A program made the position numbers and the translations under genes. From the NCBI GenBank assembly GCA_016187335.1, contig JACPJW010000001.1, forward strand, positions 468,170 to 532,169: a stretch of DNA of 64,000 nt. Direction: 5' to 3'. The notes beneath the pieces were generated by a model. It did not search any database and had not been told where the DNA came from. It saw nothing but the letters and a program-made list of their open reading frames with translations. The stretch comes from Candidatus Aenigmatarchaeota archaeon. Its GTDB lineage: Archaea > Aenigmatarchaeota > Aenigmatarchaeia > GW2011-AR5. Of this stretch, positions 34,101 to 44,306 are shown piece by piece (the first letter of the stretch is position 1; each line of letters starts with the position of its first letter).

Positions 34101-35143
34101 GCAACGCCGGCTATGTGCGGCGCGGCCATGCTCGTGCCTCGCAGCGTAACAAAGCCGCCGTCGCTTGATGCGGAAGTTATCCACTCACCTGGTGCAATGA
34201 TATCGGGCTTGATGCGGCCATCCCCTGTCGGGCCGCGGCTGCTGAACTCGCTTACGACATTTTTCTGTGTTCCGAGTGATCCGTTCTGCAGTTTGCCAGT
34301 CTGCCCGGAGCCCACAGTTATTGCCTTGTGCGACAGACCCGGGCTCTGTATGGACATAGCATCCGGACCTGCGTTTCCAGCGGAAACAGTAACGATTTTT
34401 TCCTGGTCCACGGCGTAATCCAAATACTGCGAAAGAGCATCGCTTCCGTCGTTATTGCCGTCAGCGCCGCCCAGGCTCAGCGTCAGCACATGCGCGCCCT
34501 GCGCTATGCACCAGTCAATACCTCTCATTATGTCAGGATCAGGAGCGAACGAGTTTTCTGTTACGTTATCGACATTATAGAAAACTTTGGCATTGAGCAG
34601 TGACACACCCGGCGCGATCCCCCTGTAAGTATTGTCGCCGCTTCCAACAATGCCCGCGACGTGTGTCCCGTGGCCAGTGCCGATATCATTCGTGCTGTTG
34701 CCGTCTTCATCATCCAGAACAAAATCTCTTTCTGCGACAATTCTGCCGGCGAGAGCAGGATGACTGCTGTTCATGCCCGTGTCAATGACGCACACCTTGA
34801 CGCCGAAGCCGTTGTAGTATTGCCATATACCGCTTGCACCGATAAGCGGCGCAGAAACGTCAAGAAGCGGCCTGCTTTTTCTTTCAAGCCATACTTTTTT
34901 CACGCCTGCAGAATTTTCCAGGAAGGCGAAGTTAATTTTGCTTATGTTCGCGGCATAGAAGCCGCCGGTAAAATTTTCATATTCATGCGATACGGAAGCT
35001 ATCAGCGGAAGCGCGGTTTCATCCGCCTTGATGATGACCTTTACGTAATCAGTGCTCTGCCGGTAAACAGACGGCTCTATCTTGTCAGCGCTTGCAGCGG
35101 CGGCAATCAGCAGAACAGCAAAAATGAATACAACAGGTCTCAT
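31109..35143 (-). CDS. Subtilisin-like serine protease with long Ig-like stalk and C-terminal membrane anchor
   Basis: 1344 residues from the ATG at 35143. Signal peptide ([19 protein letters not shown]), a prodomain of about 100 residues, then the S8 domain with the complete triad: Asp in [14 protein letters not shown], His in [10 protein letters not shown], Ser in [19 protein letters not shown] pre-peptidase-like beta domain and several Asn/Thr-rich beta repeats follow, with many N-x-S/T glycosylation sites. A run of 15 Ser separates them from the last helix (about 1315-1337) and basic tail. Probably displayed on the cell surface, for processing of surface proteins or nutrition. Confidence 0.92.
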   Translation of the reverse strand: MRPVVFIFAVLLIAAAASADKIEPSVYRQSTDYVKVIIKADETALPLIASVSHEYENFTGGFYAANISKINFAFLENSAGVKKVWLERKSRPLLDVSAPLIGASGIWQYYNGFGVKVCVIDTGMNSSHPALAGRIVAERDFVLDDEDGNSTNDIGTGHGTHVAGIVGSGDNTYRGIAPGVSLLNAKVFYNVDNVTENSFAPDPDIMRGIDWCIAQGAHVLTLSLGGADGNNDGSDALSQYLDYAVDQEKIVTVSAGNAGPDAMSIQSPGLSHKAITVGSGQTGKLQNGSLGTQKNVVSEFSSRGPTGDGRIKPDIIAPGEWITSASSDGGFVTLRGTSMAAPHIAGVAALALQARGNLTPAEFKALLMNTADGREKNNSYGAGVVNVSRLLGEINYTVSAIIGNYSRAHNIFVPDGSSELRATLYWPENYSEHNNLDLLLYDPSGTQRNASLSINNTDEKIIFSNPSSGYWKLVVNGTYVNGTQKYALASSIALSGQLFLFSASINETTYHELNVTNTTIEISIDWTGNATVNALLYNYSSLVSVLPENRTRLNFSLSGGTGLWILKIIPNQTLSYSVTSNNKILNQLANAATKINITNITNGTYLNESSLIIHKVLLNRRVQTSQECTYNMNNLKINFTYNFDSAYGFINEVLPEGSNEVNVTCIDDNGLSSFSSIRFFVDTIFPAITNISDDNGRFLNRNYTFVNVTVNETNPFRCFLEWDGTNETMNSSAANCFINKSSSEGFHSYKIYVNDSASNSAFTEKNVTFDMTVPQANVSFSGARGNIFSPNNDGFYDEISFNVTANEVVNFSTTYILAQNGSRVKTFQTVKNTLSILKTWNGSCTSTYCTGVPSDGIYKIEIQMTDKAGNINATNLTRTVTVDVAFVEMSFENPVNFFLNTSNSFTVNVTTSDVPSSIFLEWNGVNESMNGSGLSWFKVKTKLAEGNYTFRVNATDSFGNMNSTEARWVFVNVTRNITSVIKSLNQSLSGLNITLLLLNSTGGLADSDNLTSFDNYTLRFNISNILVETSDFIVGNLNSSAAINMTKNITSEQNISRAFINSGGALDSYVWVDLNDMLPADNFTAKITFPRAYALYFYLNGTSINVTTTRISNACNANVTNKPCYNLSANSSTLFLPSFSGGAGGNDTAAPSLTMTLPAATTYSSSNVSLTYTVSDNAAVDKCWYRLNSGSNTTLDSCANTTITASSGSNTLVLYANDTSSNVNQTNVTFTYTPPSQPSSSSSSSSSSSSSSSGSPPPAATNTSRNNTAGQTLNTTSTAVNQTVNASAAPHQENENKTANQTAPTGQVTAKPYNIADFTIVFAAAAVVVGGAFLYSRKTKLLRK

Positions 35144-35403
35144 TAACAAAAATAAGCAGGGCACAAGGATTTAACCAAAAAAGTGCGGCTTTGGAAGGAG
35201 GTTTTTTGTTAATAAGAGCGATAAGAATTCCTTTGAAGTTCTTTTTCCCATCAAGGATTTTTCTTTCAAGAAAAATGCTTGTGTCATACTTTTTCATACA
35301 CTTTAGCATTACAAAGCCATTACCATTGCAACTCCATAGTGATTAAATAGCGTCAATGTCGCCGCAATAAAGCTTAAATATGAATGTTACCAAAAGAATT
35401 TTG

Positions 35404-35598
35404 ATGTCTGAAGGTAAGGGTGTGGAAAAGAAGATTATTACCATACTAAACCAGAGACTCCTTTCTACTTCTCAGATTGCGAAAAAACTGGACATGCGAA
35501 GAGAAGTCACTACAGGATATCTCGAAGCCCTCGTCCACCAAGGAAAAATCAGGAAAGATAAGGTGGGGCGCTCAAACGTTTACACTGTAAAGCACTGA
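35404..35598 (+). CDS. Small winged-helix DNA-binding protein
   Basis: 64 residues from the ATG at 35404, about 30 bases after a TATA-like GCTTAAATAT (35370-35379); an ATG at 35380 would sit inside that promoter. Almost all of it is one winged helix: EKKIITILNQRLLSTSQIAK, KLDMRREVTTGYLEALVHQG, KIRKDKVGRSNVYTVKH. It resembles MarR/ArsR-like minimal regulators. It stands divergent from the protease and immediately upstream of the 35647 surface-protein gene, so it may control either. Confidence 0.75.
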   Translation: MSEGKGVEKKIITILNQRLLSTSQIAKKLDMRREVTTGYLEALVHQGKIRKDKVGRSNVYTVKH

Positions 35599-35646
35599 AC
35601 AAATATATACGGGTAAAACCAATAGTTTAGAAGGATGATGTTGCCG

Positions 35647-38600
35647 ATGGATATGCGAAAAGGCGTTGTCAAAGGGTTCGTAGCAGTCAGCGCAATATTC
35701 CTGCTTGCGCTAGCCGTTTTCTTCGTTGCAAATTACGTCTTCACGGTTTTCGCAACAGCTTCTTTGTCTTCCAACAATGTCGCGGCAGGACAGGGCAATG
35801 CGACCTTTGACACGAACCAGACGGGCATAGACATAAACATAACGATAAACATCACGTCAATAAGCGGCGGCGTGAGCCAGGCGATTCAGGCGATAGATGT
35901 CAACATTACGCAGGCAGGATTTGTAAATGTAACGGCAGAAAATCTGAGGTGTCCTGACAGTGCAACACTGACATGGGTTAATTCTTCTCTCACCGCAGGC
36001 ACTGATGTTGTGCTCCGCTGCGCGAACGGAACAGCGGCAGGCGCAGCACAGCTTAACAACACAGTTACGCAGCTCCGAATTGTCGGATTGACAGCAAGGA
36101 ACAGCCCGGGAACTCCTACGTTTAACGTAAGCCTGAAGTACAACTCTTCAATGGCTGTTGAAAACAGCACTTTGATGACATTGACAATCCTTGAACTCCA
36201 GGCATCATCTTCTTTGAATGATACGACATCGCGCATAGACGAGCAGCGCAGCTACAACTTCACCATAACAAATAACGCGACAGAAAACGAGAACTACGAA
36301 AAAATAGATGAAATCAGAATAGATTATACGCTTTCAGGATTCACGGATACAGGCGGCGCGAATGTAACGTGCCCTACAAACTTGGGAACTCCTGCATGGG
36401 ACCTGGTGAACAGCTCGGCAAGCAATGTCATAAGATGTTCAAAGCCTGCAAGCGGAGGTTCGTCTTTGGACAAAGGTTCGTCCACTAACATTGTCATCAG
36501 AAACTGGGGCGCTTCGCCGATAGCCCAGACAAGAAGGTTTATCATAATTGTCAACGGCACCAACGCCAACGGCACATACACGGTTGCAAACCAATCAAGC
36601 CCTAGCGTTGTTGTGAACGGAACAATTAATGTTACGGGAACATCTGTCACGCCTTCCACGGTTGCGAGGAACGCGACAAATGTCACTTTGATGCGTTATG
36701 CATTCAACACGGTCGGCGAGCAGTTCAACGTGTCTTTGATAAAGCTCACGCTGAGCGGCTCTGCGGCAGAAAGCGACTTTGACGGGATAAGGCTTGTAAA
36801 CGACTCCAACGCCGACGGCGCGTATGACGCAACAGACACACCTGTTTTGAACGCTTCAGCCCTTTCTGCTGCGAGGCAATACGAGTTCGTCGGCAACCTC
36901 AGGATTTCCGACAACAACACTTTGCTTTTGGTTGCAAACTTTTCCGGCTCTGCGGTGGGCGGGCGCACTTTCAGGTTCAATCTCAATGCAACATCCGACA
37001 TAGATTCCCTTGGCGGGAATTCCGGCGCTAACGTCACGGAATCATTGGTAACAACGCAGTCAAACCAGGGCACGATACACGGCACCCTTGTGGTGAAGGG
37101 ATACAACCTGGTGCCTACAACGAAAGCGATAAACACTGCAAACCTTGCCTTTGCTTACCTTGAATTCAACGCGACCGGCGAGGGCATGAACATATCACTG
37201 TTCAATATTACAAGAACAGGCTCTGCAACAGACAGCGACGTTGTCCTTGTCCGTCTGTTCAACGACACGAACGCAAATGCTGCATTTGACGCGGGAACGG
37301 ACACCCAGCTCGGCGCCGCGCTGAACGCAAGCTCCAGCAGCCAATATACATTCACAGGCTTCCAGTACAACATTTCAGCAGGCAGCGAAAGCAGGATATT
37401 CATTGTCGCGAACATAACATCGGCAACAGGCGGCCGGCTTGTTTCCTTCGGCCTGAACAGGACGGGCGACTTGCAGGTTGTCGGCGCAGCGACCAACGAA
37501 AACTTCACAGCCACGAAAAACATATCGTTTGTCACCGCGCAGTCCGGGACGACAAAAATACACGGAACGCTCAATATTATAGGAAAGGCCTTGAACCCTA
37601 ATACGACGGCGATAAACACAGCAGGCTTGGCTGTATTGCTCCTGAACTTTACCGCAGAGGGCGAAACGATCAACGTGACGCAGATTAATCTTACAAGGAC
37701 GGGATCGGTAACTGACGGCGACGGCATATTCAACGTGAGCCTGTACAACGACACGGACAGGAGCGGAACATGGAATTCCGCGGATATAGTTGTCACAAAC
37801 GACACAGCGAATGCGCTGAACGTGACAACATCAAGCCAGTACATTTTCCTGACATTGAATGATCAATCTGGGGACCTTGCCGGCAACGGCTACAACGTAA
37901 CGACCGCGGGCTCTTCCCTGCTTGTGGTTGTAACAACAAACGCCTCCACGTCAACAGGCGGCAAGACGTTCAACCTGACCCTTAACGGCTCGGGCAGCGT
38001 GCAGGCATTCACCAATACATCCGCAGTGAACCTCACAGGCTCCACAAATGTGACGCTGACGACCACGAACGGGAATCTGACGACAATATTCGGTACCCTT
38101 GCTGTATCCGGCACGCACATAGCGCCCGCGACAGCTGATGCGGGCCAGCTTGCCGTCGCAATATTAAATGTCACGTTCGCAGCGACGGGCGAGCAGATGA
38201 ACATAACCCAGATCAACATAACGCTGAACAATACAAACAACAACGACGCATCTGCCGTCAAGCTGTACAACGACACGGACAGGAGCGGCTCTGTGAATGC
38301 CGGCGATTTACTTGTGGCAACAGCGACGGTCTCAGGCAGCATAGCAAGGTTCGGCACAGGAGCGGGTCAGCTGTTCAACGTCAGCGCCGGCGCGCAGAAA
38401 ACCATGCTTGTGGCTTACGACATTAACTCAACGGCAACGGGCGGCGACACATTGGATGCACACTTGGATGCAGCAGGAAACTTGACCGTGACCAGCGGCA
38501 CGTCAGGCTTGTCAATAACCGCGTCAGGAACTCCGGTGAACCCTGCTGGCAGCACGCAGGTAGTTGCGTTAGTTGCTACGGTCACTCTTGATTTCACATC

Positions 38601-41600
38601 CACGACGATAACGGCAACCGACAACTACAATTTCACTATACAGAACACGGGCGGCGAGGAAATAAACAGCATGATGATAGATTACACGGCTTCAGGCTAC
38701 TTTGACCCGCTCGGAAGCGATGTGACATGCCCGACGATAGCAGGAGGGGCATGGACCAAAACGAATGTGACCACAATAAACACACTAAACTGCACTTCGC
38801 CGGGCGGTGCCAACAACCTTGCCGTAAACGGCAAGGCAAACATAACCGTAAAGAACTTCCAGGCTGGCACATCAGCGGGCATCAAGACGTTCATTGTGCA
38901 GGTGCGCGGAACATCAGGCGGATTCTTCAATGCGACGTCCAGCAACGTTACTGTTTCCGGATTCCTGAACATAACAGGAGCGAACCAGATCGCGGCAGCA
39001 GTTGCTGTTAATTCGACAAACGTTTCCGTCATCAGGTACAACTTCACAGCAAGTGGCGAGCAGATGAACATAACGGTGATAAAGCTCACCCGCGCGGGAA
39101 CATCGCGAGAAAGCGACATTGTCAGCGTGAAATTGTTCAACGATACTAATGCTGACCAGCTGTATACACAAGCAACGGACGCGACCCAGATAGGAACGAC
39201 AAAGACAGCAAACAACACCGGTGGCCAGTATGAATTCACCGGCTTGTCGTTCTTCGTGCCTACAGACGGCAACATGTCCCTGTTCGCTGTGGTTGAAACA
39301 GGCGGCACGACGTCAACAGGCGGAAAGACGCTGATACTTAACCTGAACGGAACAGGCGATGTCAACGCCGCCGGCTCGTCAACCGGAGCGAATATCACGG
39401 AAAACCTTACCGGAACGGCATCAACAGCGTCAACGATATTCAGCAAGTTAGTAGTCTTAGGAAAGAGCCTTGTTTCATCAACGGTTGGCCTGAACACGAG
39501 CGGCTTAGCAGTTGTCCAGTTCAACCTGACATCGCAGGGCGGCGAGCAGATAAACATAACTGAAATAAATCTTTCAAGGGTCGGCTCCGTAGTTGACGGC
39601 GACGTATTCAACGTGTCGCTTTACAACGACACCGACCTCTCAGGAACGTTCAACGGCGGCGACACTGCCATAGGAACTGTAGGCCTGAATACAACAGCAT
39701 CACCAGGATTGTACAGATTCACGGCCATAAACTTCAACATGACGACAGCAACGAAGACGCTGTTCGTTGTGCTTACTGTCAATGATACGGGCTCGGGCAG
39801 GACATTCAACGTGAGCATAAACTCAACAGGCAGCATCCACGCATGGGCAACGACATCAAACATCAACCTGACCGGCACAACAAACCTCACATTGACGACG
39901 GCATCATCGTCAACAACCACGATAGCAGGCGGTTTCACAGTAACAGGAAAGAACCTAGCGCCTTCAACGAAGGTCATCAGCACCGCAGGCCTGCCGGTAT
40001 TGCAGCTCAACTTCACCGCGACTGGGGAAATGATGAACGTCACAGTGATAAAGATAACGCAAAAAGGAAGTGTTACAGCCGGCGAGGTTTACAATGTTTC
40101 GCTTTATAAGGACACGGATGCCTCAGGCACCTTCAACGCAGGCGATACGTTGCTAGGAAGCCCTCAGAATACCACATCAGCTAGCCAGTATGTGTTCACA
40201 GGATTCCTGTATAACATCACAACAACGGCCCAGGGCAACAGTACCCTGTTTGTTATAGTTACTATAAACAATACTGCCGGAAACGCATTCAATCTGAGCC
40301 TTAATTCAACAGGCGATATTGATACATTATCAGACACAACCCAACAGAATGTGAGCGAAACAATAACGACAGCAGAATCTTCAACGACGACAATACACGG
40401 AACGCTCACGGTCACAGGAAAGACAATCGCGCCGCTGACGAAGGTGATAGGTACTGCGAACCTTTCCGTGCTGCAGCTCAACTTCACGGCATCAGGCGAA
40501 GCCATGAATATATCGCTTGTAAATTTCAGCCTGATAGGAACAGCAACAGAAGCTAACCTGACAAACGTCAGGCTTGTGAACGACACCAACGGCAACGGCC
40601 AGTATGACGCAACCACGGATACGCTGCTGAGCCCTGTGCTGAACACGACGTCCGGAGTATTATTCAGATTCGGCTCGCTGACTTACTTCGCGAACACGGG
40701 CGGCGTGAACACGATATTTGTAGTGGTCAACATTACAGGAGTAACCGCAGGCACAGGCGGCAACTTCTTCAACTTCAGCATAAACACCACCAATGACATG
40801 CATGTTGTCGGAAGAAGTTCCATAATCAACATAACAGCCACGACAAACATAACGCTTACAAGCACGGCTTCGTCCGTGAACACGACAATACACGGAACAT
40901 TGAACGTAACCGGCAAGAGCCTTGCTATTTCGGCAACAACGCCTTCAACGGCAAACTACACCGTGATGCTTATCAACTTCACGGCAGTCGGCGAGGGCAT
41001 GAACATAACCAAGATAAACATAACGCGTTCAGGAACGGCAACTGACGGCAACTTCACGCTGCTGAGATTATTCAACGACACCGACCTCTCAGGAACGTTC
41101 AACGGCGGCGACCTCCAGATGCTCGGCGCCATAAACTCGTCGACAAACGGAGAATACGTGTTCAGCGGCCTCTTCAACATCACGGGAGGAGCTAGCAACA
41201 CGCTGATACTTGTAATAAACATAACAAACACAGCCTCCGGCGGCGCAACGTTCAACTTCAGCGTGACGGGCACAGACAAGTTGCAGGTGTTCACAACATC
41301 ATCAAATGTGAACCTGACCGCCTCGAGCAACATTACCGTAAGCAATGTGTCATCATCAACAACGACAATCAATTCAGTCACACTGCAGGGACTAAGCCTG
41401 ATAGAAACAGCTACAAACAAGACGTTGGACAGCGGGACCGGCTTTTATGAAATCCCTTCAAACGAGGCTAACATAGCTGTCATGCGCATAAACCTGACTG
41501 CCGTCGGCGAGAACATGAACCTGTCAGTCATCAAACTTACACGGGCAGGATCAAGCGGACTTTCAGATGACAACATTGTAAATGTAAGGTTATTCAACGA

Positions 41601-42225
41601 CACCAACGGCAACGGAAGGTTTGATTCCGGAAGCGATACGCAGATCGGCTCGGCGGTAAACGGGGTAGTTTCCAACAAATATGAGCTGACAGGATTCCAG
41701 TATAATGTGACGACAAGCGGCGTCAACACGCTGTTCGTTGTCCTTAACACGACAGCAAAGCCTTCATGGAATCCCGAGGTGTACTTTAACCTGAGCATCG
41801 CGTCAACGGATGACGTGAACATAATAGGCGCCGTAACGGCAACCAACATGTCGGAAACGCTGACGACAGTGCTTATGAACTCAACAAAGATAACTTACAG
41901 GGGATGGTATAATTTCACCTTCACAAGCAGTGGAACCATTACCGCGTTTGGAGTCGGGTGGAACAGTTTCACTTTGCCTATACAGACGGATATAGAAGGG
42001 ACTGGAAGAAACGCTTCAAGCACAGGCAACTTTAATGTATCGTCCATAATGTCGAGCTTAGGCTCAAACTGGAGGTACATACGCTACAACACGAATGGCT
42101 CAAGTACAGGCTGGGTGCTTGCCGACAGGACAGATCCTGGAGGCTCAACGCTTCAGTACATGAACAACACGAACAGCAATCCTTACTGGATAAACATGGC
42201 TGCGACAGACAGGCTTGAGCTGTGA
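35647..42225 (+). CDS. Giant surface protein with about ten dockerin-like calcium-binding modules
   Basis: 2192 residues from the third in-frame ATG (35647). N-terminal membrane helix (GFVAVSAIFLLALAVFFVANYVF), likely signal anchor. After an opening beta domain, a module of about 160 residues repeats ten times: (I)HGTL-V-GK-L-P-T, then LNFTA-GE-MNIT-I-LTR-GS, then LFNDTN-NG-FD-GTDT, then a Thr/Val-rich strand set. The acidic loops begin near nt 36795, 37258, 37744, 38267, 39137, 39620, 40107, 40576, 41074 and 41596. D-x-D-x-S-G-x-x-N-x-x-D recalls dockerin/EF-hand loops. A second copy of the opening domain breaks the spacing near nt 38600. Full of N-x-S/T sequons. Confidence 0.9.
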   Translation: MDMRKGVVKGFVAVSAIFLLALAVFFVANYVFTVFATASLSSNNVAAGQGNATFDTNQTGIDINITINITSISGGVSQAIQAIDVNITQAGFVNVTAENLRCPDSATLTWVNSSLTAGTDVVLRCANGTAAGAAQLNNTVTQLRIVGLTARNSPGTPTFNVSLKYNSSMAVENSTLMTLTILELQASSSLNDTTSRIDEQRSYNFTITNNATENENYEKIDEIRIDYTLSGFTDTGGANVTCPTNLGTPAWDLVNSSASNVIRCSKPASGGSSLDKGSSTNIVIRNWGASPIAQTRRFIIIVNGTNANGTYTVANQSSPSVVVNGTINVTGTSVTPSTVARNATNVTLMRYAFNTVGEQFNVSLIKLTLSGSAAESDFDGIRLVNDSNADGAYDATDTPVLNASALSAARQYEFVGNLRISDNNTLLLVANFSGSAVGGRTFRFNLNATSDIDSLGGNSGANVTESLVTTQSNQGTIHGTLVVKGYNLVPTTKAINTANLAFAYLEFNATGEGMNISLFNITRTGSATDSDVVLVRLFNDTNANAAFDAGTDTQLGAALNASSSSQYTFTGFQYNISAGSESRIFIVANITSATGGRLVSFGLNRTGDLQVVGAATNENFTATKNISFVTAQSGTTKIHGTLNIIGKALNPNTTAINTAGLAVLLLNFTAEGETINVTQINLTRTGSVTDGDGIFNVSLYNDTDRSGTWNSADIVVTNDTANALNVTTSSQYIFLTLNDQSGDLAGNGYNVTTAGSSLLVVVTTNASTSTGGKTFNLTLNGSGSVQAFTNTSAVNLTGSTNVTLTTTNGNLTTIFGTLAVSGTHIAPATADAGQLAVAILNVTFAATGEQMNITQINITLNNTNNNDASAVKLYNDTDRSGSVNAGDLLVATATVSGSIARFGTGAGQLFNVSAGAQKTMLVAYDINSTATGGDTLDAHLDAAGNLTVTSGTSGLSITASGTPVNPAGSTQVVALVATVTLDFTSTTITATDNYNFTIQNTGGEEINSMMIDYTASGYFDPLGSDVTCPTIAGGAWTKTNVTTINTLNCTSPGGANNLAVNGKANITVKNFQAGTSAGIKTFIVQVRGTSGGFFNATSSNVTVSGFLNITGANQIAAAVAVNSTNVSVIRYNFTASGEQMNITVIKLTRAGTSRESDIVSVKLFNDTNADQLYTQATDATQIGTTKTANNTGGQYEFTGLSFFVPTDGNMSLFAVVETGGTTSTGGKTLILNLNGTGDVNAAGSSTGANITENLTGTASTASTIFSKLVVLGKSLVSSTVGLNTSGLAVVQFNLTSQGGEQINITEINLSRVGSVVDGDVFNVSLYNDTDLSGTFNGGDTAIGTVGLNTTASPGLYRFTAINFNMTTATKTLFVVLTVNDTGSGRTFNVSINSTGSIHAWATTSNINLTGTTNLTLTTASSSTTTIAGGFTVTGKNLAPSTKVISTAGLPVLQLNFTATGEMMNVTVIKITQKGSVTAGEVYNVSLYKDTDASGTFNAGDTLLGSPQNTTSASQYVFTGFLYNITTTAQGNSTLFVIVTINNTAGNAFNLSLNSTGDIDTLSDTTQQNVSETITTAESSTTTIHGTLTVTGKTIAPLTKVIGTANLSVLQLNFTASGEAMNISLVNFSLIGTATEANLTNVRLVNDTNGNGQYDATTDTLLSPVLNTTSGVLFRFGSLTYFANTGGVNTIFVVVNITGVTAGTGGNFFNFSINTTNDMHVVGRSSIINITATTNITLTSTASSVNTTIHGTLNVTGKSLAISATTPSTANYTVMLINFTAVGEGMNITKINITRSGTATDGNFTLLRLFNDTDLSGTFNGGDLQMLGAINSSTNGEYVFSGLFNITGGASNTLILVINITNTASGGATFNFSVTGTDKLQVFTTSSNVNLTASSNITVSNVSSSTTTINSVTLQGLSLIETATNKTLDSGTGFYEIPSNEANIAVMRINLTAVGENMNLSVIKLTRAGSSGLSDDNIVNVRLFNDTNGNGRFDSGSDTQIGSAVNGVVSNKYELTGFQYNVTTSGVNTLFVVLNTTAKPSWNPEVYFNLSIASTDDVNIIGAVTATNMSETLTTVLMNSTKITYRGWYNFTFTSSGTITAFGVGWNSFTLPIQTDIEGTGRNASSTGNFNVSSIMSSLGSNWRYIRYNTNGSSTGWVLADRTDPGGSTLQYMNNTNSNPYWINMAATDRLEL

Positions 42226-42257
42226 TAAACTTTCTTAGAAAGAAAGTTTAATCAAAG
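42226..42257 (+). repeat. Dispersed hairpin repeat, copy 2
   Basis: TAAACTTTCTT-AGA-AAGAAAGTTTA, perfect 11-bp arms and the AGA loop also seen in copy 1, followed by ATCAAAG. It starts directly after the stop of the giant surface-protein gene. Possibly a transcript end or processing signal. Confidence 0.6.
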
Positions 42258-42312
42258 AAATAATCCCTTTTATTTTTATTTGCATTATATTCATCAGAAC
42301 GGGTGTGGAAAA

Positions 42313-43641
42313 GTGAAGAATAAATTTTTTTTATCACTGACGGTATTTTTAGTTCTGCTTGCTTCCGTTTCATTTGCATCGCCTTACTTCTTCAAAGGCA
42401 TTGCCCATGTCAACGGCTCCCTGGCGCCTAACGGCACTGTGATAGAAGTTTTTATCCCATCCAACGCTTCAACCCCGCGAAGTTCCGTGACAATAGGAGA
42501 AGGTAATCTGGCCGGCCTTGACCCCGGCAAATACGTCATTTCATTTGACGCCGACGCCGGCAATACGCTTTCGTTCAGGGTCAACGGATTAAACATGACC
42601 ACAGGCAACGGGACGGACAACACAACGCAGACACTGGGCGCGGATATTGTATCAGGCTTCAATCTTTCAATAAACAAGTCAGCCAACGCCGCGGCGTGCA
42701 CTTTTGCTAATGCATGCACAGGCGGCTTCTGCGTGCATTCCCTATGCAGGAGCGCGTCAACCTTCTGCGGCGACGGATTCTGCGATTCGGGCGAATCCAC
42801 GTCCAGCTGCAGCGCTGACTGCGGCTCATCATCAAGCAGCAGCAGTAGCACCAGCGGAGGCGGCGGAGGCGGGGGGACAGGGCCTTCAACAACGCTGCCG
42901 TCAACAACGACATCGCCTGTGACCGTAACGGCAAATACGCCGGCAGCAGTTGCAATCACGGAAACAAAGCTGCCCGTGAGCGAGATAGTTTTGACAACGA
43001 ATGCTGATGTGACGAATGTCCAGGTTACTGTCAAGGAAGTTTCGCAGCCTTCCGGCGCGAGCGTTGCAATTTCCTCGGATGTCGGCAAAGTTTTCAAATA
43101 CATTGAAATAACAACGACCGCCGCCGTCGCTCAGGTCAGCAAGGCAAAAGTGAAATTCAAGGTTGACAAGGTATGGCTAAGCTCGAATAATATTGATTCG
43201 TCAACAGTCGCTTTGAACAGGCTTGTCGGCACTTCATGGACCAAGCTGCCTACGACAAAGACGTCGGAGGATTTCGCCGTCGTATATTTCGAAGCAGAAA
43301 CGCCGGGCTTTTCAACCTTTGCTATTACCGGAGAGAAAGTAACCGCTGCGCCCGCGTGCGGCAACAATATTATTGAATCGGGCGAGGAATGCGACAGTCA
43401 GCAGCTTTCAGGGCAGACGTGCGTGACAAAAGGATTCACGGGCGGAACGCTGAAGTGCACTTCGTGCAGGTTTGATACAAGCGGATGCACGGGTCCCGGG
43501 CCAGCGCCGCCGCCGGGCGAAGAAAAGCCGCCTGAGGAAAAGCCAATAACTGCTGTCCCAGACATAACACTTTACGCTGCGATAGCTGTTGTGATCCTGC
43601 TGGTTTACTACTTCTTTTTCCGCAAAAAGGGGAAGAAATAG
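42313..43641 (+). CDS. PGF-pre-PGF domain surface protein with Cys-rich units and C-terminal anchor
   Basis: 442 residues from the GTG at 42313, which gives the signal peptide VKNKFFLSLTVFLVLLASVSFA; a TTG at 42280 would add a polar extension. Domains: a beta domain, a Cys-rich unit (CGDGFCDSGESTSSCSADCG), a Ser/Gly linker, a PGF-pre-PGF-type domain (near residues 205-345, ending AETPGFSTFAITGEKV), a second Cys-rich unit (CGNNIIESGEECD, CVTKGFTGGTLKCTSC), a Pro/Glu linker and a membrane helix (DITLYAAIAVVILLVYYFFF) with basic tail. Archaeal surface protein; likely partner of the preceding giant protein. Confidence 0.85.
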   Translation: MKNKFFLSLTVFLVLLASVSFASPYFFKGIAHVNGSLAPNGTVIEVFIPSNASTPRSSVTIGEGNLAGLDPGKYVISFDADAGNTLSFRVNGLNMTTGNGTDNTTQTLGADIVSGFNLSINKSANAAACTFANACTGGFCVHSLCRSASTFCGDGFCDSGESTSSCSADCGSSSSSSSSTSGGGGGGGTGPSTTLPSTTTSPVTVTANTPAAVAITETKLPVSEIVLTTNADVTNVQVTVKEVSQPSGASVAISSDVGKVFKYIEITTTAAVAQVSKAKVKFKVDKVWLSSNNIDSSTVALNRLVGTSWTKLPTTKTSEDFAVVYFEAETPGFSTFAITGEKVTAAPACGNNIIESGEECDSQQLSGQTCVTKGFTGGTLKCTSCRFDTSGCTGPGPAPPPGEEKPPEEKPITAVPDITLYAAIAVVILLVYYFFFRKKGKK

Positions 43642-43660
43642 GAAAATTACATGATACGAG

Positions 43661-43694
43661 AACATACCACCGACTTTAGTCAGTGGATTATGTT
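43661..43694. repeat. Hairpin with the CGACTTTAGTC core
   Basis: CCAC-C-GACT-TT-AGTC-A-GTGG (43667-43686), one mismatch, with AACATA/TATGTT further out. Same core as hairpin 2 at 25677-25700. Sits just upstream of the lipoprotein gene at 43737. Probably a degenerate IS200/IS605-type end or miniature element. Confidence 0.4.
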
Positions 43695-43736
43695 TATATC
43701 ACTTTCTTAAATTTTCATCTTAATCTTATTTGCATT

Positions 43737-44306
43737 ATGTTGCCAAAAAAAGTTGTGCGAAGCAAATTATTATTTGTCTTTATGCTGTTTTCCGTTCTTC
43801 TCGTATCCGGCTGCGTCCAGCAGCAGAGGGAAATAAAGGAGATTACCATACCCGGGCATCCCCAGATATATTCATTCAGCAACGACTTGCGCGAGGTTCT
43901 GAAAGTCCCTGTCAGCGGCAAGGCTGACATGCAGATTTTGTTTCTGCAAAGCAGTTCAATAGACATAGTTTTCAACGGGACAAGCACGCAAGACAACGCT
44001 TACTTCAGGGTGGTTCTCATAGATATGATAACGAAGATGCAGGCATATGCTTCAAATGAAGGGAAGCAGCTGACGTTCAGGTCGTATTATTTTGTTGACA
44101 GCAAATGGTACAATTCCACGAACGGGGAAATAGAAAAGCCTGGGCTGGGCACAGCCATCTGGCTCAAGGGTCCCGAAACAGGGGCCGAGGAAACCTCTGT
44201 AAGAGCTGATGAAAGCATAATCACGGTGCAGGGCACTTCTTACAAGAACCTTACGCTTGCAGGCGACCGTCTCGTTCTTGTTGTTTTTGGGATAGACAGA
44301 ATATGA
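43737..44306 (+). CDS. Small lipoprotein, unknown function
   Basis: 189 residues from the ATG at 43737. Basic head (MLPKKVVRSK), hydrophobic core, lipobox VSGC (Cys 25). The mature domain is beta-rich (DMQILFLQSSSIDIVFNGTS, AYFRVVLIDMITKMQAYASN, ITVQGTSYKNLTLAGDRLVL) without further Cys. No family recognised. Its stop overlaps the start of the membrane glycosyltransferase-like gene (ATGA), so the two proteins are made together, and it may be an outer partner of that enzyme. Confidence 0.7.
   Translation: MLPKKVVRSKLLFVFMLFSVLLVSGCVQQQREIKEITIPGHPQIYSFSNDLREVLKVPVSGKADMQILFLQSSSIDIVFNGTSTQDNAYFRVVLIDMITKMQAYASNEGKQLTFRSYYFVDSKWYNSTNGEIEKPGLGTAIWLKGPETGAEETSVRADESIITVQGTSYKNLTLAGDRLVLVVFGIDRI

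Noticed and set aside
35216-35358. Plus-strand frame after GGAGGT starting with TTG (LLIRAIRIPLKFFFPSRI)
   Set aside because: Hydrophobic low-complexity translation crossing a hairpin, no promoter and no similarity recognised; kept as intergenic.
35886-42080. Many long antisense open frames opposite the giant surface gene (for example 38697-39611 and 37155-37844)
   Set aside because: They arise from the repeated, stop-poor codon use of the plus-strand gene; their translations are Val/Pro/Ser-biased, have no domain and no promoter, and repeat at the module period.
35647-42225. Regular repeat spacing suggesting an array of genes or CRISPR-like structure
   Set aside because: One uninterrupted frame with protein-level repeats of about 160 residues; nucleotide identity between modules is modest.
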